A DNA stretch of 64,000 bases from Gnetum montanum. Its lineage: Eukaryota > Streptophyta > Gnetopsida > Gnetales > Gnetaceae. Location: assembly GCA_015680685.1 (NCBI GenBank), contig MNCI01023527.1, positions 777,883-841,882 of the forward strand. The letters are read 5' to 3'. Below are positions 43,290-53,911 of this stretch, piece by piece. Within the stretch, counting starts at the first letter, position 1. The number at the start of each line of letters is the position of its first letter. Both the position numbers and the translations under genes were made by a program. The notes beneath the pieces were generated by a model. That model saw nothing but the letters and a program-made list of their open reading frames with translations, made no database searches and had not been told where the DNA came from.

Positions 43290-44530
43290 CAATAGTTTCT
43301 TCACTGAGCCAAGTACTTTATGGAAATCAATGGGCAACTTTACAAAGTGTTCTTTGATGGCTTGGTTTGATGGTGTGTTCCTGATATAGTTCAATTGCGA
43401 GTTCTCCAAGATGCTCATGAGGGTCCTTGTGGGGGTCATTACGCTAGGAGATGAATGGCCATCAAGATCTTATTTGTAGGATATTATTGGCTTACATTGT
43501 TTCGGGATGCTCATCAATTCATCCAATCTTGTGAGCGCTACCAATGTGATGGGGGAATGACTACTAGAATGGAGGGTCTGCAATAATGGATCCAATAGTT
43601 AGAACCCTTTGACATTTGGGAAATTGATTTTATGGGGCCAATGACACCAATGTCTAATGGAAAAGCCTATATCATTGTTGCTATAGATTACCTAACTAAA
43701 TGGGTAGAAGTAGCTACTGTCAAGGATTATAAATCATCTACGGCTACACGATTTGTTCAATAACAAATCATAAATAGGTTTGGTGTGCCTCATGCACTTA
43801 TTTTAGACAATGGTACCCACTTCACAGGTGCAATGTTTCAAAAATTAATTCAACACTTAGGGGTTGAGCATAAATTGACTACACCATACCACCCCCAAGC
43901 GAAATGGTCAAGAAGAAGTTACTAACAGGGAGAGTACGAAGATATTGACAAGAACTGTTAGCAAGTTTAGGCAAGACTGGAGCACTAAATTGAACGATGC
44001 TCTTTGGGCATACCACTCCACATGGAAACTCCCTATAGGCTACTCTCCCTATGAGTTAGTGTACGGTAAATTACCAATGCTTCCCATTCAAACTGAGCTC
44101 CATACACTATCCATGGCATGTGACCTAAACCTTAACCTTGATTTAGGACAGAAACAATGGTTAGTAACCCTTAAGTTGCTAGATGAAAATCGAATCGCTG
44201 CTCTATCATCTAACGAGTTGCAGAAGGCATTCAATAAATAATGTTATGACCTAAGGATTAGGAAAGTTAAATATCAACTGGGAGATAAGGTTCTCTACTA
44301 GAATCCCACACATGTGTCACAACATACAAAATTTCAAACACTGTGGAAAGGACCTTATATTATTTATGCAACTTTTCCTTAAGGGGCCATGACAATATAC
44401 AAACCTGAGAACCCAGACAAGAAACTATTGGTCAACGTACAACAAACCAAACCTTTCCATGAGCTTAGGATAGCTAGTACACATGCTACCATTGTTGATG
44501 TACAACCTTACTCACTATTTTAGATCTCCT
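43290..44530 (+). pseudogene. G2 integrase, copy 2
   Basis: HHCC region with AHEGPCGGHYARR and SCERYQCDGG, catalytic core [35 protein letters not shown]. At the Glu block a one-base insertion (AAGCGAAATGG against AAGCGAATGG in copy 1, near 43902) shifts the frame. C-terminus KLPIGYSPYELVYGKLPMLP and LDENRIAALSSNELQKAF (43945-44241) is open. It ends before the TTAGTCGAGGGGGAGATGGC motif at 44540-44559. Confidence 0.8.
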
Positions 44531-45064
44531 CCTTCCAACTTAGTCGAGGGGGAGATGGCCACCTATGCTAACTGTTCTAGGCCCTCAGTTCTTTTTGATT
44601 TTTTTTTACACATTCTTTCAACTTTTTTTATTTTTGTTTTATACCATTTTTCATGTTTTTATTGTTTCTTTGTTTAATTGATTTAATTTTATTCATCATA
44701 TAATAAGTGTTCATGATGGTGGAGTGAATTATATCATATTGATATCTAATGTTTGGTTTTTACCTTTGAATTATGATGCTAATATTAAGGTATGGTTCTT
44801 TTGGTAAAACAGGCAATGAGTCCACACCGTCCACTCATCCATACAACTCTATGGTCTCCTTTGGCTTGAAACTATATAGTCCCCTTTTTCTAAGTAAACT
44901 TATTAATGAATTGGTAGCTAGGTATTTTCCAAACCAAGGAAAGACTCAAAGGATGAAAAGGATGTGACTTTAGGGGATTCGATGCATTGGTGCTGGCCAT
45001 TCTCTTAGGTGCTTGAATGTTTTTTCTTGGGTTTTTTTCCATTCTGACATTATTCAAATATTAG
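44531..45064 (+). mobile_element. G2 tail, copy 2, left of N1
   Basis: Matches 28970-29531 of copy 1. It ends in ATTAG (45060-45064), the N1 target duplication, and continues at 53912. Confidence 0.85.
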
Positions 45065-45992
45065 TGATGAGTGGCGAGGTACCCCAACACTCAACCATAC
45101 GAAACGAGCGTCGCACGCGCGATCCGGTTGAACTCCGCAGATGGACTAGTTGTGGCACCTAGATTAGTTAGCCTTAGGTCGCAGTTCGNNNNNNNNNNNN
45201 NNNNNNNNNNNNNNNNNNNNNNNNNNNNNNNNNNNNNNNNNNNNNNNNNNNNNNNNNNNNNNNNNNNNNNNNNNNNNNNNNNNNNNNNNNNNNNNNNNNN
45301 NNNNNNNNNNNNNNNNNNNNNNNNNNNNNNNNNNNNNNNNNNNNNNNNNNNNNNNNNNNNNNNNNNNNNNNNNNNNNNNNNNNNNNNNNNNNNNNNNNNN
45401 NNNNNNNNNNNNNNNNNNNNNNNNNNNNNNNNNNNNNNNNNNNNNNNNNNNNNNNNNNNNNNNNNNNNNNNNNNNNNNNNNNNNNNNNNNNNNNNNNNNN
45501 NNNNNNNNNNNNNNNNNNNNNNNNNNNNNNNNNNNNNNNNNNNNNNNNNNAAACTAAGTGAATGCTGCAATGATGAAGTAATCTCGATCTTTATTGCCGG
45601 TCATGTGCATGTCCAAGTACGGCACACTCGAATAAAGAAACCGTACAATCACATTCACCACACTGCGAGCAGACACGGGAAAAAACTAACTCTGGAGGGA
45701 TCAAACTGCTAGAGCTTCGCTACACTAAAATTGGGATCCCCAAACAAGGGGGTGCCGCCTCTTATTTATAGACATAACAGCTGACTGCAATATCGCGTAC
45801 GCGATATCATGGGGGATGCGATATCGCGTCGGAAGCGATATCGCGTACGCGATATCGCAGCCGACGTAAACCGCATCTCATCATACCCCCACNATGCAAT
45901 ATCGCGTACGCGATATCATGGGGGATGCGATATCGCGTCGGAAGCGATATCGCGTACGCGATATCGCAGCCGACGTAAACCGCGTCTCATCA
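45065..45992 (-). mobile_element. N1 3' LTR (with gap and duplicated segment)
   Basis: Minus strand starts TGATGAGACGCGGTTTACG after a polypurine tract. It contains a 362-base N run (45189-45550) where the intact 5' LTR has about 532 bases, and a doubled 107-base segment around one N. TATA-like TATTTATA (plus strand) lies near 45765. Confidence 0.85.
45189..45550. other. Assembly gap, 362 N
   Basis: Run of N within the N1 3' LTR. Comparison with 53095-53626 shows the missing sequence should be about 532 bases. Confidence 0.95.
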
Positions 45993-46001
45993 TACCCCCA
46001 C
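45786..46001. other. 107-bp near-exact repeat around a single N
   Basis: 45786-45892 and 45895-46001 are the same 107 bases apart from one A/G difference, separated by an N. The first copy even repeats the polypurine tract beyond the LTR end. Likely unmerged contig overlap in a palindrome-rich, hard-to-assemble place. Confidence 0.8.
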
Positions 46002-46005
46002 GACT
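45995..46005 (-). promoter_or_regulatory. N1 polypurine tract
   Basis: Minus strand CAGTCGTGGGGGTA then TGATGAG, preceded by CTCGAGGACGAG as in G1. Confidence 0.85.
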
Positions 46006-46051
46006 GAATAAAAACTCGTCCTCGAGTTACAAGGAGAACAAGCTTCAGTGA

Positions 46052-48941
46052 TTACACAGTGGATAGGTATGGGATTATTAGCTGGAAAAAGAAATGGACT
46101 AATGCTGCAGTGTGGGAATAAACAACACAGAGAAAAAATGCTACAACTACAAAAATGTGGAACTCATGTAGTTCCTGGTGGTGATGGCTCCTCCATAGGT
46201 TCTTTTCCTTTGTCATGTGCTCCAAGCTTTGAAGGTTGATGATGCTGAAGAATAGCCTGGAGCTTCTCCTCTTCGGTCCGAGGGTCTTGTGCCGTCCATG
46301 CTGATGCTCCGATGATTGATGGAGTTGGCACTTCCCACGGACAGGGTAGTTGCAGGAACATCTGATTAGCTTTGACATACCACACCGCAAACACCCGTCG
46401 TTCCTCTTCAAAGGCTCTGGCTTTGTCCTTGTATTCGTGAAGTTCTGTTAGCCGTCGAGCCAAGTCAGTTGCCACATCTTTCTGCCCTTGGTAGCTCTCT
46501 TTTACCACCGCAAGTTCAGAATTTGCAACATCTAATTTTCAGCCAACTTCTTTCGTTCTGCAAACTCTATTTCATATTTAATATGGGTGGATGCTACCTA
46601 CTGCTCGAGCTCTGATCTCGGGCGTCCTGCTGTTAACATGGCTAGGTTGGCATACCGAAGGTTTGCCAACTCCATGTACTCGGTTAAGTCTTGGATCTGC
46701 AGGTCCCGGTTCTTAACTTCTGCCTGGTGAGCATAGGCATACGTGTCCAATATGGGCCCCCAATCAGTGTGTTGAGCACTGATGTTGTTGATTTGGGCTT
46801 TGGCCATATGGATCTCCTTCTCCAGGATCTGTTTGTACATCCCCACCTGGTCACGGAAGTGCTCCTTCAGCTTCTCGTGTCGTTTAGCCTCATTCTGCCA
46901 CGCGCTAATCTCGATGGCTGATTTTTGTCGAATAGCGCGTACCTCCTCCATTGAGAGGGTTCGATTTTCCCTAGCTAAACGGCTTACATCTTGGTTGACT
47001 CGAATAAACTATTCTCGTAGCCAATGGAAGTGCCCATCGAGAACATTCTTTTGCTTCTCCACAGAAGTCAACCGAAGGTTGTCTGCAGCCAACTGCTTAT
47101 TTTCTTCTTGCAAGGCCTTGAGTGCCTTAAGATGTGCATGAGTTTTCGCTTTTGCTGCGGAGGCATCCCAAGTGGCCATCTCCTTTACTTCTGCCACCTT
47201 TTTATTTTCTACAATTAATCTGGTTAATTGCTCAGTTTTAAAATTGCCTAACTAGTCTGCGGGAACCAATTGCAAGGGATCCTGCTGTGCTGCCTGTAAG
47301 GCGATGAGCTGCCCCTGTAATTTTTGTACTTCAGCCTCAGCATGCTCAGCCCTTACTTCGGATATAACCAGTTTCCCCTTGGTTGAAATGAGGTCTGACT
47401 GCATTGCGGTGACATCCTGAGGGATGTCAAACAGAGACGTTAAAACTTGCCTTGTTTGAAGCAATCTGTCCAATGCATCCTCATGTTCTGCAGGAGTCAT
47501 TGAGGTTCTGGCAATGGTTTGGGCATCTTGAAAGATCAGCCGGTGGCACAACAGGTATATAAAAAGATTCTTTAATGTGGTCAGTGACCACTTCAGCTGC
47601 TCCTGCGGCATCCTGGTGTTGCATGACCACCACAATGGCCCCTTCACCGGTCTCTAATTGCACTTGGAAAGATGCCGCACGTCCAGAAATCTGTTGTGAC
47701 CATCTACTTTCCCCTCCTCCTGTTTGCACTGACAACTCTCCCCTTGTGCGATCAATTGAAATTGTCGGCTGTCTGGCATCATCGATGACACGGAAGAGAC
47801 TGGTGTCATCACGACTTCCCCAACTGACCGTCTCAGCAATGGCCCTTAAATGGCTCATTGACGGTCTATAGTCTTGCGGCGGCGGTTGATCTTGGCCTGT
47901 TCCGGGTTCTGCTTCTTGTTGTTGGCTGGGGCCTGTGGCTGGAGGTTGACTGGGTCCTGCAAGTTGAGTTGCAGGGGTTCCAGTCATTTCTTCTTCATTT
48001 TCTTCATCAGGTCCCAACTCTTCGCCAGTGCTCTTCCTTGGAGCTGGCGCCTTTAACAATTTAGCATAAGACGAATTTTGGGCCTTCCGGGGAACGTCAT
48101 TTGTGTATCCCCGAATACCTGCCGGACGACACAGTTTCCTGATAAGGCAGGGAAAAGGGAGTGCCATTTTCCCTATCTTCCATTCTTCGAATCGCCTTAG
48201 GATCTCTGTCAAATATAGATGGGGAAGGTTAGCATTAACCTTTCCCATCAACACTACGCATCCTCTTGCCGCATACGTGGATATTCTCTTTAAGCCTTTT
48301 GTGGGGAAAAGGTGATAAGTCCCGATTTTGAAATAGACTCGCTCCTCCATAGTTAGGTCACCAAAAGCCTTATCTCTTCCATAAGCCTTCTCTAGCCAAT
48401 CCTTTCACACATCAGGGTCGGATCGGGTGGATAACTGAGCAACATGGGGGCCTGAATTCGAAAGATTTAACACTTCCGAAATCGCCTATGCAGAAAAATC
48501 TACTGACACACCACCGATGTCTACCGTGGTGCCTTGATCCTTATTGTGCCAAAACAGGTACGTTTCTCCTAAGTACCAGGCACCTTGTTCAGAGAGGACA
48601 GGCCATAAGGGAGACCCTTTTAGGTGATCCCTAACAGCCTCAGGAGCGAACTCTACAAAGGATTCGAAGTTGAGTTCCACAATCACTGAAGCAATTGTGG
48701 ACTTCGTGTTGATGGCCTGAACACATTCCCGGGGCAACGTGAGTTGTTGTCCCAGTTCAGGCGCAGCAGCTCCTCCTTCTGCCTGCCCGGACCGTCTAGT
48801 AGGAGGTTCGTCTTGATGGATGTTCAATGAATGCACCTCCTGTTCATAATGTTATCCAGCAGGGGCTTGTCTACGACCTCTCCTAGGTTGTTTTACTCTA
48901 CCTTGGGTCGGACTCTTCTGCTGGGAACGTTTCGGGGCCAT
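46052..48941 (-). pseudogene. N1 ORF2: globular N-terminus, Pro-rich linker, long coiled coil
   Basis: From ATG at 48941 (MAPKRSQQKSPTQGRVKQ) about 960 codons can be followed, with a few stops and at least one frame change. Part 1 (48836-47900): basic N-terminus, then FVEFAPEAVRDHLKGSPLWP, KAYGRDKAFGDLTMEE, YFKIGTYHLFPTKGLKRIST and NANLPHLYLTEILRRFEEW; this faintly resembles the putative plant transposon / plant-mobile-type domain found in some Athila ORFs (low certainty). Part 2: Pro/Gln/Glu-rich linker (about 47995-47880). Part 3 (47500-46600): long charged heptad-rich helices (HAEAEVQKLQGQLIALQAAQ, HLKALKALQEENKQLAADNL, VGMYKQILEKEIHMAKAQIN). No membrane segment. It sits between tail and polypurine tract, the env position. 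Longest open part is 47481-48350. Function unknown. Confidence 0.65.
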
Positions 48942-48970
48942 CTGCAATCACACAGGCCAATATTAGTAAG
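48942..48970 (-). promoter_or_regulatory. 3' splice-site-like sequence directly before ORF2 ATG
   Basis: Minus strand: CTTACTAATA branch-like box, then GGCCTGTGTGATTGCAG, then the ORF2 ATG. The counterpart in G1 (19870-19900) is TTGCTAATA...GTGGGTGCAG|ATG, and in G2 (54904-54937) TTGCTCATA...GTGTGCAA|ATG with the AG lost. This suggests ORF2 was read from a spliced RNA. Confidence 0.5.
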
Positions 48971-50870
48971 GTTGTTTAGGAAATCAAGTTATACCTTACT
49001 ACTTGCCTTAATTAAAGATCATTTGTTATTGTGTGATTATGCCTGAAAAATATGATAACGGGTCCTATGACTTAAGCGGAGTTGCGTTTTAATCTCCTGG
49101 TATACTTAAAGTTATATGATTTTTGGCACAATTTGCTAAGTGTTAGTAGTAATTACCCTAATTGATGTCCTTTGGGTGATGAAAAATTCCAAAAAAGGTA
49201 GGCACGTTTCGGAAAGTGTCTCTCCCCCACGACTAAACTGAACACTCCAGGTTCAAGCAGGTTCAAACGGAATTCAAATCGGAGTACCAGCGCACGAAAG
49301 AAAGTGGAAAAAGCAAGGGTCACTCAAGCGCAAGTCGCATAGAAAAGATTCGAAAATTTTCCCCCCGCCAAAATGCCAAATGATGCTAATTGTTGCGGCA
49401 GGGGGGGTTCCTATTTATAGGAAGGGGGGACGCGATATCGCGTACGGTACATCGCGTACGCGATATCTCGGCCCAGGTAAAGTGAGACAATTAGCAAAAA
49501 CTGAATTTTTAAGGATGTTTCTTGAAATTGATGTGGAAAATGAGGACATGAACACGAATTAATATATTCAAGGGAAATTATATAGATTCGAGAGGCACTT
49601 TGAATGAGATAGGTGTGAACTACACAATTAACATTTTGGCGGTTATGAAGAAAAAAGGGAATATAATGGTACATTGGAATATTAAAATTCGAGGGTTAAT
49701 AACTGGAAAAGAAAATTATGAAAATTAAGCTGAGGGTAAGAAATTGTGTGTTCTAGTTCGAGAATTAATGAAGAGTACGAAAAATTACACAAGTGGATCC
49801 TCCCCAAAGCAGGTTTCAACCTATTATGCCCTTGTGTAACTACACTTAAAGTGTCCGTGGGCACTAGAAGAGTTAAATGTAATCTACACTAACTCCACAA
49901 AACACACACATGTAAATATCACCGGAATGAGATGAAAATTTTATGTTACACAGGACACGAGCTACAATTACACGAATAGTGAGATGAGATGAAGTATAGA
50001 AAGGGATCGTAGAGATCGGGACATGAGGTAATTGACCAAGGGTACAACGAATCCTGCGTGTAAAGCATGATTAAAGTGTCATTACCCCATCATTCCAAGG
50101 CCAGGACCAAGTCCATCCTTCTAATCATTGACATCGCATTGCTTCATCCCATGATGAACAACTGTGAGAGTACCATAACAACAAGGCATACAATCACTTG
50201 GCGTTTAGTACAAGGGAGGAGTGATTTTTGTTTTATGGAACTTTTCTTTTTCTTTCTTTTTTTTTCTCTTCTTTTTTTCACTTTACTAAATCCAGAGAAG
50301 CTGCCAACCTTCAGGCATGGGTGCATGTCTTTCCAGTGGACCCCCCCTAGAACAGCTTTTGATTTTCGAGTGCCCTTTTGATTACTCTTACTCCCATTTT
50401 TCTTTAGATCTACAAGGATCTTAGTACAACCAAGTTGCATGATAAAACCCACAGATGACACCAAAGAGAATCCACAAGTCCCCTTGATGTCACACCCTAA
50501 TCATTCCCTCTTGGTCCATCCTTCTTCATTCTGGGTACAATAACACAAAGTTAATTTTAAGTTTTAGAAATTTCAAGAATATCACTATACCCGTGAACAG
50601 AACCTCTTTATTTCTAGAGTGGATGCGTGGGTGTAATGGGCTCACTATTTCAAATAATTGCTCACTCATGACTTAATAACATAAAACACATCTCAACCAA
50701 CGATCCACATGAGTGTTTTATTCGTAGATGAGATTACTTACAAAAACATGAAAAGACAAACACACAAAAAGATAAAACAAAAAGTTGAAAAATGAAAAAC
50801 TGAAAAACAAAAAGTTGTAAAATTAAAGAAAATGAAAAATATTTATTAATCTTGCTTGTTATTGAAATGG
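48971..50870 (-). mobile_element. N1 tail between gag and ORF2
   Basis: Non-coding. Contains PPT-like copies at 50878-50888 (at its edge) and 49224-49234, pyrimidine-rich tracts (plus strand near 50225-50285), and words shared with the G tails (CCTCCCCAAAGCAGG near 49800). No protein recognised. Confidence 0.65.
49410..49472 (-). promoter_or_regulatory. Internal promoter-like module upstream of ORF2
   Basis: Minus strand order: CGCGATATCGCG-type palindromes (49431-49471), then CCTATAAATAGG (TATA box, about 49411-49422), the same order as in the LTR U3. It lies about 470 bases upstream of the ORF2 ATG and is not part of an LTR. Confidence 0.55.
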
Positions 50871-52838
50871 GGGATATCCCCCATAACTAAACGGTTGAGT
50901 ATGGCTAGGATTAATAAATGGAAAATGAGGATCCTTGCATATTGGAAATATTGAAGCTGGTCCATACTTATCACCTTGGATTTCACACACTTTGTAATAA
51001 ACACAGTGGGGCACTTCATACGATGTAGTTCCCGGATAACGAGTTGACCCACTATGATGTTTAGGACCGTTAGATGGTATGCAAGGATTGGGCTGATGCC
51101 TCCCATGGTTGTGTTCATTGGGCCTTATGGTTGTTGGAGTGCTAGTTGGTGGCCCTGATGAAGGTACATGAGGCGCTGGATTCGAAGGTAAGGATGCACC
51201 ACATTGTTGGACTTATGCTGGGTTGGAAGATGCAGTGGCCTCAGAGTTATGTTGTCCCTTCCTACGTTCGTGTTTAAAGAAAGGACGTCTTTGATGTTGA
51301 GGAGGCTCTTCACTGTAGTTAGTAGCAGCAACACAAGTGTTGTTCGTGGGTTGCGGTGGTACAAACACCTTAGGAACAGTTGGTGGCATTGTGGAAGGAG
51401 GGAAAGGATGAGAATGTTGAAAGTTAGGAGGGATGTAAGGTGCACAAGGTGGTGGTTGTGTTGGAGGTATGGGTTGATAGTATTGTGGAGAATGGTATTG
51501 TGGTGAGATAAAGTATGGTGGCCCAGTTGAAGAAACAGGATGTTGGACATTATAAGCATTTGGATTTGGAAAATGTGAAGGGTGCCTCCAGTCTAAGGGT
51601 GGATTCCCCCACGACTGGGATTGTTGCCACTGTGGTCTAACACAGTATCTCTGTACGAACTCTGGATGTAACGTGTTTCCCCAATGCTCATGTAGATGTA
51701 ACAGTATTGGGCATTGGCCTTTGGGGTGATCGTACAGGCATATGTTGCATTCATATGTATGATTGGCAGTTGAGCACTTATTCCCTTCATTCCTTCTTTC
51801 CGAATGTCTATGATTTCGCCCTGCTTCTTGGGTTGTGAAAACTCTATCTCCAATGATGTTGACATATTCTCCACACTTTTGATTCATCCATTCCAACATC
51901 TTATTGATCTTTGCCTCCGCTTCTTCTAACAATTGTTGTATTGGCAAAGATGATGTTTCCACCTTGGAATTTGTTGATCTCTCCTTGTTATGATCATGGA
52001 CCTTTGTTGAGTTACAATTTTGGTCCCATTGATGTTTTTCAATGCTCTCCCATGTAGCTATTTCTCCTTCTTCTTTTGCTACCCGCTTAATAAGCTCTTG
52101 GATTTGATGGGTTCGTAGGTTGTATAGTTGACCTCGGGCATACGTTCCTAAGGTCCCTCTTGTTTCATTACGTAGCCCATCAACGATGTGATACATTAGC
52201 CTTTCCTCGGAAAACCCATGGCCTGGACAGTTGTTTAACAGTGAATAATATCTTTCTAAGGCCATGTCCAAAGGTTCATGTATTTCTTTTTTCCATCCTT
52301 GGATTTGTTTCCTCAAGGCTGACACTCTAGCGTAGGTTTGATATTTTTCGTTAAAGACCTCTACCATTGTTGACCAGCGTCGTATTTAATTTGGTTTTAA
52401 CGATCTATACCATACTTTTGCTTGATCAACGAGTGTCATAGGAAAGAGCTTTAATTTTTGCCAACTATTATCAATGTTATTCCATGTGCAGGCATCGTAG
52501 AAGGCTAGTAAATGTTGATGTAGATCTAAGTCATAGCCTCCTGAAAATTTTGGAAAGTTGTTTAAATCGAGCCTGGGTAGTTGGCTCTCTTTACGATGCC
52601 TACGTGAGATTCGAACGGCCTCTTGTATTTGCGTTAAGCTTGTAGTGGCCAGTGGGGGTTCATCGTCATCAGGTAAGTTAGGCTTTCATGCGTTGTGATG
52701 ACATTGTTTTTATTCATGCTTATAGGAAACTCCCACTTCAGGTTGTATACTCCAACTTTCATCATCATATAACTCATTGGTTCTCCAATGAACATCCTCA
52801 CTAAGTGTGGCATTATTATTATCTTGTTGGAGAGACAT
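50860..52838 (-). pseudogene. N1 gag
   Basis: Starts MSLQQDNNNATLSEDVHW at 52838. Three stops occur before the open stretch 52367-51213 (384 codons); 52838 and 52367 are in the same frame. The core has SWQKLKLFPMTLVDQAKVW, VFNEKYQTYARVSALRKQI and RGTLGTYARGQLYNLRTHQI, then the short knuckle CNICLYDHPKGQC (about 51745-51707, CX2CX3HX4C) and a Pro/Tyr/His-rich C-terminus. One TAA at 51213, then the frame continues to about 50870. Homologous to G1 and G2 gag but a distinct subfamily. No protease follows. Confidence 0.8.
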
Positions 52839-52951
52839 TGTTGTGTGTGAATTTATGTGACTTTTTAATAATTTCTTCTTTTTAAGAGATATTTCGTTAA
52901 GTTCTTTACAGCGACCTTGTATGATTTAACTAATTTAGATAACTAGCACCA

Positions 52952-52969
52952 TCCCCAGCAATGGCGCCT
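52952..52969 (-). promoter_or_regulatory. N1 primer-binding site (tRNA-Asp)
   Basis: Minus strand AGGCGCCATTGCTGGGGA next to the LTR end: the tRNA-Asp complement with two changes. Confidence 0.85.
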
Positions 52970-52970
52970 A

Positions 52971-53911
52971 TGATGAGTGGCGAGGTACCCCTACACTCAA
53001 CCATACGAAACGAGCATCGCACGCGCGATCCGGTTGAACCCCGCAGATGGACTAGTTGTGGCACCTAGATTAGTTAGCCTTAGGTCGCAGTTCGCTATCT
53101 TCCCATCTAGACTAGTTTTGCATATGTCACGTATGGTTTAGTCTAGATGAGGTGTATGATGTGTTCTAAATCTAACGCTACTCCTGATGGCAATGTAAAA
53201 TAATATTTAACTAAATCTAAGCTAAGAGGAAAAGGGTAAGAAAATCTAATCTAGCCTAAGTGCGACGAGAAACCAATTCCTTGATCAACCGTACACATCT
53301 TGGACTTCGTGGATGACTGCCACTGGGACTACCAAGCATAGGCCTAGGTACGCCACTGGGATTACCAAGCGTAGACCCCAAATACGCCACTGGGTTACCA
53401 AGCATAGATCCCCCTAGCTACACCACTGGGCTACCAAGCAGTCACACTTAAATGCTTGTAATCAAGTCGTACTCGTTCCGCTTCTAGGAGTTTAGGGTTG
53501 AGAGACTAATCGCGATAAGTAACTGATTCCTTAACCAGCCGTACACACCTGTAGATGCTCGTAGTCAAGTCGTACTTACACCGTGCTATGAAAGCAATAA
53601 ATAACACGAAATAAATAACAATAAAGAAACTAAGTGAATGCTGCAATGATGAAGTACTCTCGATCTTTATTGCCGGTCATGTGCGTGTCCAAGTACGGCA
53701 CACTCGAATAAAGACACCATACAATCACATTCACCACACTGCGGGCAGACACGGGAAAAAACTAACTCTGGAGGGATCAAACTGCCAGAGCTTCGCTACA
53801 CTAAAATTGGGATCCCCAAACAAGGGGGTGCCGCCTCTTATTTATAGACATGACAGCTGACTGCGATATCGCGTACGCGATATCGCGGCCGACGCAAACT
53901 GCGTCTCATCA
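52971..53911 (-). mobile_element. N1 5' LTR
   Basis: 941 bases. TATAAATA on the minus strand at 53839-53846, AATAAA at 53666-53671, a single palindrome pair at 53863-53888 (the 3' LTR has about three times as much), and four copies of a CCACTGGG-x-TACCAAGC word at 53322-53440, the same word that occurs twice in the G1 and G2 LTRs. Confidence 0.9.

Larger units (their letters stand above)
45065..53911 (-). mobile_element. N1: gag-only LTR retrotransposon with a second ORF
   Basis: Complete minus-strand insertion, TGATGAG/CTCATCA ends, target duplication ATTAG (45060-45064 and 53912-53916), with the uninterrupted site preserved near 29525. Contents in sense order: 5' LTR, tRNA-Asp-type primer site, gag, tail, a promoter-like palindrome plus TATA module, ORF2, polypurine tract, 3' LTR. 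No protease active site, RT, RNase H or integrase is present: gag is followed directly by post-integrase tail. This fits the published TR-GAG class (gag-only non-autonomous LTR elements) plus an extra gene. Mobilisation would need pol supplied in trans. Confidence 0.85.

Noticed and set aside
48486-48836. N1 ORF2 N-terminal region as an env glycoprotein
   Set aside because: No signal peptide, membrane segment or fusion-like sequence; only the position matches env.
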